DNA from: Paraglomus occultum
Taxonomy: Eukaryota > Glomeromycota > Glomeromycetes > Paraglomerales > Paraglomeraceae
Assembly (NCBI GenBank): GCA_910592205.1
Contig: CAJVPJ010000019.1
Location: 1-64,000 of the forward strand
DNA length: 64,000 bases
Direction of reading: 5' to 3'
Both the position numbers and the translations under genes were made by a program. The notes beneath the pieces are model-generated. The model was given only the letters and a program-made list of their open reading frames with translations. It made no database searches and was not told where the DNA came from. This document shows, piece by piece, positions 26,070 through 38,100 of the stretch (positions within the stretch are counted from its first letter, which is position 1; each line of letters begins with the position of its first letter).

Positions 26070-27947
26070 ATGACATCTCCACATAGCACTAGTGGTGGGT
26101 CACCTCCTTTTGCAAGTCCCGATAGTTTGTCATCAGAATGTATGTCTGTCAAAACAGGCAAGAAAAGAAAGAGTGAGATAAATGATGTCCGACCAAACAA
26201 GCGTCGAGAAACCCAGGAAGAAGGAGTTTTGGTGGAGAAGGATCAAGGGTTGGAGATAGAAGACGAGATTAAAGACGAATTAACGCCTGACGAAAAGAGT
26301 GACTATACATTTAAAGTATTTGGATCGGACGATGGTTCACCGAGCGATCCTGCAGAAATGAAGGACGACAAGGCAAATTTTCAAGCGGCATATGATGTGC
26401 AGTGGCTTTTCAGCACAACTCACTTCCGGCAAACGCCGTCTCGTCGAGATGGTATTAATTCCACTGAAGAGTTGATCCGTCGATCGAAAGGCATCAAGTT
26501 CATACATGACTGTGCGCACGATTTAAAACTACATAAGATTGTATTGGCAACAGCCTGTATCTATTTTCACAGATTTTATATGCGTGAGTCATTGGCACAG
26601 TTTCATCATTACGATATAGCAGGCACGTGCCTTTTTCTATCGTGCAAGACAGAAGAAAGCACTCGTCGACTAACACATGTAGCGACAATCTGCGCGCGGA
26701 GAGCACATAAGAAAGATACATGGGATGACCTGAAGGAGAGTGAGAAGTGGAATAGTACAATACGAAAGAGAGAGCCAGTTGTGATGGCGACGTTAAACTT
26801 TGATTTGAGCGTGGAGCATCCATATTTATTTGTGCTAGCATTGGTGGATTCGTTAAAGATTACGAAGGACATGGTTAATATTGAACACGTTGATGATTTC
26901 TATGCAAGGGATTCGGCTCAGAAGGAGATGGTTGAGAAATGGCTTGCTTCGCATAGTCTTGTGCAAAACGGGCCTAGTGAGAACGATAAGAATCATGATG
27001 CAAGTAAACATGAGAATGGTGTCGAGTGTAGGAATATTGGACTGAATACGTCTAACGGAGATGTCGATACCGATGCCGATGAATCAATGAAGGACATTGA
27101 AATAGTTAAGACAGAAGATGGAGAAGTGACACCAGTCGGTGCCCTACAAGAGGACATAATACAACAGAATAGTGATGCCTTGGAAAAGGCTGGCAAGGAA
27201 AATGCGACTGAGAACAATGGTGATACAAAGAATATCAAAGGTACACGCAAGACTCGATCAACTAGAATACAACGTGATAGTATTAAGCCTGGCCACGAAG
27301 AAGGCGAGGCGACTCCACCAGGCCTTAATAATGCTGTCGACTCATCAAAGTCTATCGCAGGACGTGCTCCAAATCAACCTGATGGACCGGAATATGCAAA
27401 TTATAGACAGTATTTTGCCGATTGCGATCCATCATCCGAACTATTTCGATATCAGACATTGGCATATGCTATTGACTATCTGAAGAACCAAGAACCAAAG
27501 GACATTCTTAAAACACGCGCGTGGGCTCTTATTGATAATAGTCTTTACGGGCCTTTATGCCTGTTTGTTAAAGCGAAGACTATCGCTAGTGCAGCAGTAT
27601 TCTTAGCGGCCAAGATGCTTCAGATTGGCGAACTAACGCCAGATAAATCAATAACGGACAAGTCTTCCTGGTGGTCTATATTGGACGACAACGTCAACAA
27701 GATAGCCCAAGCAGCCGACATGATGCTGAGTCAATATTCATCTCATCCAATTCTCTGCAAGGAACTTGATCTGTGTGATAATCCGATAGCGTGTGCATAC
27801 GATCCATTACATTACAAATGTACGGTGATCGCTACTGATGTAAAGTCGGAAGAGTTCTGGGAATATGTTGATGAAGAAGGAAAGGCTGTTGAATGGAATC
27901 CGTATGAAGGGGCTCCGAACAGTTGTTCTACATTCGCCGCTACATGA
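26070..27947 (+). CDS. Cyclin T/K/Ctk2-type transcriptional cyclin
   Basis: Single exon, 625 aa. The frame is open 15 codons upstream but the first ATG is at 26070. The N-terminus is Ser/Lys-rich with a likely nuclear signal (KKRKSEINDVRPNKRR). Cyclin box 1 starts near W112: WLFSTTHFRQTPSRRDG, IHDCAHDLKLHKIVLATA, YDIAGTCLFLSCKTEES and FDLSVEHPY, the pattern of P-TEFb-type cyclins. Cyclin box 2 (about 455-570) has RYQTLAYAIDYLKNQ and AKTIASAAVFLAAKML. A charged, low-complexity insert of about 190 residues lies between the boxes. Such cyclins activate Cdk9/Ctk1 kinases that phosphorylate the RNA polymerase II C-terminal repeat. I cannot decide between cyclin T, K and Ctk2. Confidence 0.85.
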   Translation: MTSPHSTSGGSPPFASPDSLSSECMSVKTGKKRKSEINDVRPNKRRETQEEGVLVEKDQGLEIEDEIKDELTPDEKSDYTFKVFGSDDGSPSDPAEMKDDKANFQAAYDVQWLFSTTHFRQTPSRRDGINSTEELIRRSKGIKFIHDCAHDLKLHKIVLATACIYFHRFYMRESLAQFHHYDIAGTCLFLSCKTEESTRRLTHVATICARRAHKKDTWDDLKESEKWNSTIRKREPVVMATLNFDLSVEHPYLFVLALVDSLKITKDMVNIEHVDDFYARDSAQKEMVEKWLASHSLVQNGPSENDKNHDASKHENGVECRNIGLNTSNGDVDTDADESMKDIEIVKTEDGEVTPVGALQEDIIQQNSDALEKAGKENATENNGDTKNIKGTRKTRSTRIQRDSIKPGHEEGEATPPGLNNAVDSSKSIAGRAPNQPDGPEYANYRQYFADCDPSSELFRYQTLAYAIDYLKNQEPKDILKTRAWALIDNSLYGPLCLFVKAKTIASAAVFLAAKMLQIGELTPDKSITDKSSWWSILDDNVNKIAQAADMMLSQYSSHPILCKELDLCDNPIACAYDPLHYKCTVIATDVKSEEFWEYVDEEGKAVEWNPYEGAPNSCSTFAAT

Positions 27948-29061
27948 TATTATGTGTATAGCGAAATGATTACATAGTCGTAAGGATTTAATATCAATGT
28001 AAATTATAAACCAGCAAAAGGCCGACAGTACACAATCATAATTTATTCGACGGTGTGAAGCCCTGCTCGCTCACTTGCGAGAATTTCTTCCGTTGAAATA
28101 AAGTCATCTCTGCATGAACTTTCTTTGATCTTGCACATACGTTAAGGAGGACGTTTGGCATACTGATCTGAAATAAAGATATGATGGTTACAGTCTGTGT
28201 GTAACCGAGTACTGGTTTTCATTCTTGTAAAAATTCTTTTAGATTTTTAATTTCCTATGCAGATTTTATTTTAATACTATGTATATGAACGAATTATAAT
28301 AGACAATAGATTGACATAATGATCAATGCATGTTCCAAACTGTAAAAGGAATAAGCAGAGTTCATAGAGAACAATGTATATTGAAGCCATAGATTATTGC
28401 ATTGTAATCGGTTTTCTAAAAGCGAGAATTATAACCATTTATGATTTGACCATTATCGTTATGTGAGAAAATAAATAAAGCATCGTCAATTCAGTACTTA
28501 ACCGGTAATAGTAATGGTAAGGCCTATTATCGTTATAATTACAAGTTACAAGCTCTACCAAGAAACAAATTTGTATTACGCGTCATTAGGTATACTGCGC
28601 ACAATGCATTCACATTTGTAACAATCAAAGTAATTGATCTTCGGTGTCACAATTTGACGCGTCATCTCATTCGTGAACACGTTGTAAATATTTAAGCAAT
28701 TCTACTCGCGACCGAGGTTGTTTACAATAAACAGTTTTTTTGCTATTGCTGATGTATTTCGAAGACCAACCTAACAACAAATGGCGCGTTTGTAAGCAGA
28801 CAATACGCGACCAAAGAGATCTGTCGGATGTCTTTAAATACTCCGCTTCCGCGTGACCTCTCACCCTCCACTCTTTGGTCCATAAACCGACGTTGGCCAT
28901 CCCGTTTTGAGCGACTGAAATCTCTACCGTCCCAGCCATACTTCAAACTTCCCGATCTCCTTAGTTACAATCAATTATAACAAACCCGCCCGGCGCTAGA
29001 ATTTCATTCCAAACTCAGTTTTGCTCAAACGACATTTATACGTTCTGCATTACCTAAAACA
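27948..29061. other. Intergenic, promoter side of the TEA factor
   Basis: AT-rich. A minus-strand open frame (28667-28939) begins with an ATG but shows no recognisable domain and overlaps the likely promoter and 5' UTR of the TEA gene. I did not call it. Confidence 0.5.
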
Positions 29062-30287
29062 ATGTCAAACGAGAATGCCCGTCGCAGTTCACTGAGAGAG
29101 ACTCCTGCCCGAACGTTAGCAGCCACAAAGAACCAGATCTGGCCACCGGAGCTGGAAGAAGTGTTCATTGCGGCGCTTAAGGCTATTCCAAATATAGGTC
29201 TAAGAAAACCGTACGTCGATGGCCGTCCGTATGGCAGAAATCAGTTGCTGGCAGACTACATTTATTCGAAAATGGGCGTAACAAGAACACACAAGCAAAT
29301 CTCCTCACATATTCAGGTGTTGAAAAAGTCTCGAGCTTGGGATGCAGAACTAATGCGACTGTTGGGAGATGCTAATGATGCTGCAACAATGGATGCAGAT
29401 GAATACGCTGCCATTGTTAAGAGAGTGGTTGAGATGCGAAAGTAAGCTAATTGTACGGTCGATTTGTGTAGATTATTAGCAGTAGTTAAATATGGCTAAT
29501 TGTGATCGTACGTATTCTTTTTTAATAATCCAGGTCGGTAACAACAAAAGGTTCAGAGATCAATATTCTTCGTGATTTTACGAATGAAATGGTAAACCAA
29601 TCAACGAACCTTCGCTCAAGAAGTATCACACGGACAACCAATTTAGTTATTCGCTCTAAAAAAAGTAAAAGAAAGCACCACCGCGATTCAGGTTATGGTG
29701 AAGAGTTACAGACAATTGATACAGATGAGAGCACCGGCAATGATAATAATGACAACCAGGTTGATGAGTTTAATGGTTATGAAGGTCCATATCTCTCAAT
29801 GTCAGAGGATGAAAATGGAAATAGAATGGAAGTTGAAACTTCATCACAAGCTTCTCAGGATGAACAATGTTCAGTCACAGCGAGTAGCATTGAGACAGCT
29901 TCAGCAGATATGGATACAGAAATGACATTAGACGATCATCAAGCTGCAGAGCATTTGTTGCACCTTCCATCATATTATCCAACACAACCGTCTAATCAAA
30001 ATTCTTTATATCCAATGACATTTTCAGACAACTCAGAAAACCAGTACACTACTGATGAGACATTTGTGGCAGACATTCTTCTAGATTTGCCATCTTTAAT
30101 TTTCTCTAAATCCCCACAACCAATAGTTAGACCCCAACCCTTACTCACTAATCCGCCTACACCACCAACACCGACCCCGACACCGACACTTACATCAAAT
30201 ACGGTTAATATATTACCATCTATTAAGGTTTTATTTGCACAAATTGAAGAGATGGAGAGACAGTCTGAACATTGCAAAGCTATTTAG
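29062..30287 (+). CDS. TEA/ATTS-domain transcription factor
   Basis: Two exons, 29062-29441 and 29534-30287, joined in phase (AA+G), for 377 aa. The TEA DNA-binding domain covers residues about 24-90: IWPPELEEVFIAALKAIPN, then RPYGRNQLLADYIYSKMG, TRTHKQISSHIQVLKK. This is the fold of Tec1, AbaA and TEAD, which bind CATTCC-like sites. The rest is Ser/Thr-, Asp- and Pro-rich with a basic patch (KKSKRKHHRD) and a run of Pro-Thr (PPTPPTPTPTPT), as expected for an activation region. No separate YAP-binding domain is evident. Fungal TEA factors control development and filamentation; a similar role here is inference. Confidence 0.92.
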
Positions 30288-31751
30288 AAAGAATAATGTT
30301 ATGAAAGTAATATAATACGGATTGCGATTTTGTGATTATAAATTTATGGGTAATAGTGCAAACAAATCAATAATGGATGAATAGAATAGGATTTGGTTTT
30401 TATAAAATCTTTGATAAATAAGCTGTAAATAAAAAAGTTAATCTGTTCCTTAATATAAAACTTGTTCCACATTGAATGATGATTATATGATGTAAACTTT
30501 AATAATATATATAGTATAGTAGTAGTACAAGGATGCCAAATCTGAATCTCGAATAAAATTTATTGGTCAAAAAGCGCCCTCATCGAAGATAACGAGCATA
30601 AAGTATTCGACCGCTAAACATCCAATGTTTGCGGCTAAAAACGTATCAAATATATCAAAGCCGCACGTCGTATATTTCGACGTAAACTTCAAAAATCAAT
30701 ATCTTTACATGTTTCTAATTAATCTTTTTGTTTAAATCAATCTCTGATCTATGGTCGAATTAGAAGAAAATCGTTGTACTTGGCAACAAACAGGCATTTT
30801 GTAGTAGCAATCATACAGTAATCTTTCTAAATTATGTAAACGCATTTTATGGTGTAAGAAATAAAATAAAAAACCCCCATCACAAATTTGGAATTTCTGA
30901 GATATCTTAGGTAAAGACTTCGGTGTTTGGAAATTTTTCTGTAGACATCCGACCGGGCTGAAATTTTACAGATAATTAGAAAGTTTACTTGTTCAAACTA
31001 GGAGCAGTCGGATACTTATGCTCATAACCAGTAGTAATTATGTTATCATTTACGCAGGATATGATATTTAGCAGAGATAAGTCAGTAATTCACACCATTC
31101 GCATGGAAGTGTAATGATAATATATATGTACCGTAATTGGAATCTAATATATGGGCATTCGCATATCATGAATATTGAGACGTAATAGTCGGTTGTCACA
31201 TTAATGCAATGTCGTCAAGATTACATAACATATTCCTTTACAAGGAGGCGTGTGATACAATGGAGTTGAACAAACATCTATTATGTTCACATGATGCATC
31301 GGAGAATAACTTTAAACAAAATTTTGCCACGTCTCAGATTTTAATGATTGGCTAACAAGTATGCGTAAATATCAGCCGAAAAATTTTTTAGTTCACACTC
31401 CCAGTTAGTTAAACTCGTTTCAAAGCAAAAAAAATAATTTATTCTCAGAAGCGAACGCATACAATGAACAGAAAAGCAAATTGCGAGCATGCAGAAGAAA
31501 ACGTTTGATTGAAATAATAAGAGATGATATACACAATTGGATGTTATTCGGAAGAAACACCGACGGTAATACTTTGTTCAAACAAAGTAATGTAGTGGAG
31601 ACCTTATTCCTAGACCCTGGACTTAGTCTTCCTTAATAATTTCAAAGTCTTTCTCCCATTCACCGTCGAGGACTGAAGAAGTTAATTGATAGTCGCAACG
31701 GCGAATTAGTAAATGAACACTACTCTGTTTTTGTCTATCGTTGTTCACTTC
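30288..31751. other. Intergenic, no gene seen
   Basis: AT-rich spacer between convergent TEA-factor and ARL6IP1-like genes. No tRNA, repeat family or convincing open frame was found. Confidence 0.5.
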
Positions 31752-33822
31752 TCAACCCCCTCCCCCTCTTTTCGGGAACATACCAGAATCATTCATTTCG
31801 TTATTATCATCAGCAGTAAGAGCTGCAGTAGATTCCGCAAGTGCTTCTTTAATCCGTTCGCCTACAGCAGACATGGTCATATGGTCTTTGGCTTCAAATT
31901 TAGGGGTCTCTGAACCGTGTTCCTCTTCAGTATGGATTGGCGGTGGCAGATTTTGAATAACGGTTGAATCTTGTTGTAAGACGTCAGATGGTTTGTCTTC
32001 GGGTTTATTAGAGGCTAGTAACGTGGATGACATCACGCTGTTATCGTTCCCCTCTTTCTTCTCCTCTGTTTTCCTTGTCTGTTCCAATTGCCCTTTCGCT
32101 TCATCCACATCCATATTATTCGTTCCTGTCTCTTCTTTTACCACTCCCTTTGTTACGTTCTCTTGTTCCTTTACCGTATCTTCTTCTAATTCTTTTACAA
32201 CCTTTCGTTCGCCCAATTCCATATCTTCGCTTCTATCATTCTGGTCCTTGCTCCTCCGGCTTTCTATGTTACTCACTTTCTCTTCTTCCGTGAGCGGTAC
32301 TATTTTATCATGCTCTTCTGCGATTGTTCTATTTCCTGGCACAAGTCGTCCGGTTGCAGTAACAACCTCTTCGCGATAATTGCTTGGTGGGGAATAGGGT
32401 CGTGTGGAGTCGGCGCTTGTTTGGAAGAATGAGTCGGCGTTCTGTGAGCTTTGATTCGGGACTGAATTGTACAAAGGTATAGGACGAAGGTTAGAATTGG
32501 AGATAAACACAATGGCCACCATTTGATATCGAAAACGAAGATAAGCACTAACACTCACGCTTGAGTACTGTATCATTTAACCATTTCCATACATCAACCC
32601 AGAGTTGGTTCTCACACAAAGCCTGGAATTTGGTTGTCGCCTCGTAGTGCATGAACGGCGGAATCAACAGTAATGAATTTACTGTAATAATGAAAGGATA
32701 ATGAACGAATGACGATTTTGAGGGGCTTAAACAGGCAAACGAGGCATTAAAGCGTTTAAAGCAGTTTCCAATCGAGTGAACCAGAAAACATACCAATGAG
32801 GACAGCTTGTCTCATGGGCGACATTAGCTTTCCCAGAAGTGCAAGGAGAAAACATGTATTGAGCACAACTGCCAAATACTAGAAAATGGACAACAGTTAA
32901 TACTTTTCAATACGACTTATGCGGGCAATACAATCTGCTCTCCCGTCTCAGATGTTACTGGACTGAATTCTTTCAGTTTATGGATTACTACACCTTTATG
33001 CAAATATGCTTTTGCGAACTTACCAATCGTGGGTTATCCTTGCGGAATTTTGATACAGTATCACGCAACCATTGTATACGGATCTTGAGCCTAGTGCATA
33101 TTTCGGGGAATTTGACCGGTGGGGGTTGAGCCCTGTAATTTTTATTGACAACGAACAAGGACGAGAGCGATATCGAGAAATGGAAGGTAAGAAGTAATGT
33201 TTTGAATTCTGTTGAGAAAAGTTCCATGATTTTACAATCTCACTTACAACTCTTTCTCAAGCCTGTTGCGCAGTGGCTGTAATATACTCTATAAATATAA
33301 ATCATTAGAAGCTCATAGCTAAAATGCGCAACATCATCGCATATCATCACATTATCTCATTCACACTCGTACCTGTGATGCGTCCTTTAAATTGGTATTA
33401 ACACCAATATGGACAAGCACTTCTGAGAGCAACACATACAAGCCGGTTCCCGATGCTACCAATGTGAGGAACGGTATGTATGGATTGGTAAAAACCCTGT
33501 AAGGTGTAGTAATGGAACGAGATAAGTAAGGGATCGTTTATACACGAGAAAGTGATAAGAGTCGAATGTAGGCGCTAAATTATGTATTTAAGTCTTCGTT
33601 TCTCGCAGCAATTCGCACCTTTCTCCACGCATATATATGTATGTATGTACGTATGTATGTATGTATGAATATGTATACTTGCCAAACGGTAGCGTTAAGT
33701 CCGAGTGCGACCGCACACAGTAATGTTGGTCTCTTGAATGTGAGAGTAGCATATGCGATCTCGACCGTTTCCTCGTAGTTGTTGAAGTGAAGCTGTAGCT
33801 TGTTTATGCTTTGCGTTGACAT
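31752..33822 (-). CDS. ARL6IP1-like reticulon-homology ER membrane protein with long acidic tail
   Basis: Seven exons: 33822-33683, 33496-33373, 33276-33248, 33132-33024, 32878-32794, 32681-32559 and 32461-31752, for 439 aa in frame. Two hydrophobic hairpins flank a cytosolic helix: RPTLLCAVALGLNATVW plus NPYIPFLTLVASGTGLYVLL, and YLAVVLNTCFLLALLG plus QAVLIVNSLLLIPP. The linker FPEICTRLKIRIQWLR..KFRKDNPRLY closely follows ARL6IP1 (FHEIC..L..R..EKPKMY). ARL6IP1 and reticulophagy receptors shape ER tubules through such hairpins. Animal ARL6IP1 is about 200 aa; here a roughly 235-residue Glu/Lys/Ser tail is added. I saw no convincing LC3-interacting motif in it. Intron 1 has a GC donor (G|GCAAGT) and exon 3 is 29 nt. 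An exon upstream of 33822 is possible. Confidence 0.72.
33631..33667. repeat. TATG-type microsatellite
   Basis: Imperfect (ATGT)n run inside intron 1 of the ARL6IP1-like gene. It is a simple repeat only. Confidence 0.85.
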
Positions 33823-35140
33823 AGTGAAGTAGAGTGTAGACAAACTGTAACGTGAAGCGTCTGTGCAGAAAGCTGGACTATTGGTAATAACAGACTGAGT
33901 AGACAGTAAACTTTGGGTTATGTTATTACTCGTAATAAAACTCTCTCGATACGTGAAGCAATCTTTTTTCCCTTGTCATGATAAGCAAGTTTTATTAGAT
34001 GCTTAAGTATGCGGCGGAGGTTCATGGTCACGGGGACTGTAGTTTATTTCAGCAGTGGTGGTGGCACACGGCGCATGTATAGGTGAGGTTATTAATCCTG
34101 TGTGCAGACATTACGTGAATGTTGAGTGGTACGCCAGGTGTCATGGGGAAAGATGGTATGTAATTGATAAGATAACGTTGATACTATTGATTCGCGATAT
34201 TTGTTGCATTCAACGCACTGGTCACTGTACGCTACCCAAATAATAATGATGAGAGATTATCATTATGAACAATCTACAGTGTAACAATGGAATAATTGCA
34301 GTTTAGTGAATATTTTCAGGGGTTTAAATCAATGGAACGCCACAATATTGCTCTTTATCATGCAAAACTTCCCCAATAGGAGACCGAACGTTTGTAATTC
34401 GGTCACATGCTTTCCTCGCTATCTCATTCTAAGGTAAGTTTTCTTTTGGATATCAATAGGCATGCGAAAAATAATAACAGTAAAACGAATATAGATTTTG
34501 ACATCTCTGACAGAATAGTCGATATCCCATCTTTGATACTAGTAGAGGTAATTTGCGTACATTGATCATCTGAAACCGTAATAAATGAAAAGTTATCGCT
34601 GTGGATATTTCGGCGACATTCCCAAGCAACTTGTGTAAAACAAGCGCGATAAACTTTTTTGTTTCAACATTGTTAGATTCCTATAGTAAAGTTACAGTAT
34701 TCTTCCCAACATCGTGAACGGCAAGTCATCTACAACGTATGATCCACAGAAAAGTAGGCTTTTCGAAAGCCTATAACATGTCGTTTACGAGCAACATGGC
34801 ACCAAAGTATCAATTCGGATTGTCTGCATGATAAATGATACGAATTGTGAAAATGCCATATAAAGTTACTTTCAAAGAAGGCTGTCAAAGTACTCGGAAC
34901 CCCTGAAATCTTCCGTGACAGTCAATCTATTGTGTTCTACATATAGATGTGTGCGAGGATGATTACGCATTTTTGATCTGCAGAATTCGTCAGCATCAAA
35001 GTAGATCGGCGCAAGTCATGTGAAATTCTCAAAACACGCAATTATTTTAACAAGACTAAAATACCAATATACAAGTTTATTCCCCCGCTCTATATAATAC
35101 ATCCTACATACATATCACCTATTTATTACATAACAGGCAT
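33823..35140. other. Intergenic, no firm gene
   Basis: A short open frame at about 34055-34243 (contains VVVAHGACIGEVI) vaguely recalls a histidine-phosphatase C-terminus but is unsupported. The rest is AT-rich with nothing recognisable. Confidence 0.45.
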
Positions 35141-38100
35141 TCAAATAAAGCTACTCATCCTATATATGAGCATAGCAAATCTCTTCAGACTCGGGTGTGC
35201 AGTATCTTCAGCTAATTGTCGATAGTATGTATCTTCAAGACGTTGTCTAACTGGGGGGATGATCTGGGGAAGGTGTTCTCGAATTGAGGTATCCTACAGT
35301 AGCAAGTTATATCGGAATAGTTAATACAAACAATCTTCAAACATATTTCAATGAATGCTTCTCTGTTCACCTTAACATCTAAATGAGCAACTGCCTCTTC
35401 TAACCATAACAATTTCAATTCAAATAGCTTATCCAATTCGTTCGACAGATGGTGAATCAGTGAGAGTACGACAAGCTGCGACACACTTGTCCTGCCGTCT
35501 TCATGAAAAATAGTCTTCGGATCCAGTTTACTAATTAAGCGGAGTATTGTCGTTGCGTCGTTGGATGATAGGGCCTATTGGAAATTTTGGCAAGTCTTTT
35601 AATGAATGATGTATGCTGATATTTGGCATTTGCTTAGTTTGTATAATTGGGTATGAGAAGTACACACGCATATATATACACGCGTGCTTGTGTATATATG
35701 TACGCTTTCCTTCTCCCAACCTCAAAAACCAAGCCCCAAAACGAACCTTAACAAAAGCCTCTTCAAAATTCCCCATATCCAAATACCTATCAATCATATT
35801 CCTCAATTCAACTACTCCGGGGGCTTCCATAGGAGACGTGTACGGCCGCTGCACACTTGGGTGGCGCTGATGTGTCTGCTGACGGTGATGTACAATAGTG
35901 TGTTCCGCTTGAGAAGGCAACGCTTGACGGGTAATTAGAGAAGTGTTTGATGTGTTAAAAGTGTTAGTCGATTGGGGAATTATAGATGCAGTAGGTTGGG
36001 GAATTATAGATGCAGTAGGTTGGGGAATTATAGATGTGGTAGGTTGCGGAATAGTGGTGGCTGTAGATAGTGGGATGGTTGCTGTAGTTGGAATGGACGC
36101 CATGGTCGCTGTAGCCATCGGCGCAGCTGCGGTGGGGAGCGAAATAGGCACGTTATTGACCGGTGTACCTGCTCCTATGGATGTAATTATACCAGTGGGT
36201 TGAAGAGCTATCGATCGTCATTTGATTGGCGTAAATGAGTTTCGTAACGAGATAATCGGCAGAGCAATGGCGGGTATTGATAAGAGATAAAGTAGCAGAT
36301 ATTAGAAAAAAAAAGTCATCATGTAATAAGCAAACTGACTTTTCTATTTACCCCATACATTATTTGTGTACCACACAAACCCTGCTCACTCATTCCTTAA
36401 TCTCACTTACCACCATTCCCAACTCCCTTATTTCCCATTTCATATCCATCCTGTGTACTCATCCGCCCCAATCGTGGAGTGGTTTGGGGAATGAGCATAC
36501 GTTTCAATTCTCCCGACAAAGATCGAGCCAGCTTGTGTTGAACCTCGGCTGTAGCGTGTGACGAATGCGTCTCAGGCATGTGAGAAGGGAGATGAGTTGT
36601 GGTGGCAGTGGTTGCGGTGGTAAGAGGCTGTGGATGGATGCTCGAGGGCAGTTGTTGCTGAGGCAATTCTTGCTGTCGTTGCTGTTGCATTCCCTTTATT
36701 GTATTAAGCAATTCCACCTGCGTTTGCTGCAAGTCTCTTATACACCTTTCTAATTGTTCTAATCTTCCGTGAACATCTTTAATTCCCTTCTCACCCGCTC
36801 CAATAGAGGTCAAACTTTTCTCACTCCTTTCTGCAACATGTTGCAAGCCCTCTTCTACTGTTTGATTTATTTGCGAGAACATTACGGCCGTGGCTTCTTG
36901 GAGTTGAGGGACAAGGATGCCGGTAAACGATTGTTTAAATATTTCGTCAACGGTTGGCCGCATTGCTTTGGACACGCCCTTGGCAATCGATTCAATAACA
37001 GCCGGTTTGGAAAGAACTTTGGAAACATTTTCAGATACAGCTCGCTCGATTGCGACCGGGATCGACTTTTAAGAGAACGGAAAAAAGTAAATTGTAAGCG
37101 CGCTATTGCATGCTCGTACGATGATACCACGATCTGGTTATTGTTCAACCATGCTATAAATTATTATACATCCACCTTACTTATAGCCTCAGGTAACGCT
37201 TGCTTTACTTTATTATCAACCGTACTGGTTAGTGTCCTAGTCAATGCCGGCACAAGCATAGTTTCCACTTCATGTCTTATTGTCTGGGTCATTAGCTGAG
37301 ACGTATTATTGTTCAACGTTTCGGAAACAACCTTTAGAATTGATTGTTGTCGAGCTGTCTCATGAGCTTGATGCTGTATACGATCGGATTTTAGTTCTTG
37401 TGCTTGGAAAGGCAGAATCAAATTGAGATGTGAAAACGAGTTAACATAAAAGGGAGACGAAGAATAAAATACGCGATACAGCATATCCACTTACATTGTT
37501 TATCCATTTCTTTAATGAACACTTTTTGCACTTTGTTAACAATATTTTCTTCCAGTTTCCTAAACTCCTTGGAAGTGTTTCCATCTATAACATCCAAGTC
37601 ATACTGTTAGCATAAAGTGGAGATAATCAGAATTAATAGTAAATGTTCCCATTCACAAGTACCTGCTTTGTGATTGGAGCTTTCCTGTTGAGCCTGTGCT
37701 TCTGTCTTGCGTGATTTCTCATTCGCATTCGATGATTTCCCATTGAGTTTTTGCACATCTGCAGGTTTTTTATTCTTCTGCGATGGTTCTGGATGTGCAT
37801 CATTATTCGAGTCTTTATCCTTCTCCTTATCTTTGTCTTTCTCTCTGTGTCGATCCTTACGTCTCGTGGGTCTCTCAGAATCTGACACTATCTCTCCCGT
37901 CCCTGCAGCAGCTAAAGCTCGTTCTTTTTCGGCCTTCTTCTTCTCCTTTAATCTTGCAATAGTACCGTTGACAACAGGACCAGACAGTTTAATGTTACCA
38001 GTTGAGACAGCTTTTTGATTATCTTTTTTATCTTCTTCATCTGCGGGTTGTGATTCGGAGACTGCCCGGACTATTGAAGAATGAGATTCTGTATAGGTCG

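Noticed and set aside
28667-28946. Minus-strand open frames upstream of the TEA factor
   Set aside because: No recognisable domain, two overlapping frames of similar length, and they lie in the likely promoter or 5' UTR of the TEA gene.
34055-34243. Short frame with VVVAHGACIGEV, reminiscent of a histidine phosphatase
   Set aside because: No ATG, no supporting motif upstream (no RHG), and no exons could be joined to it.
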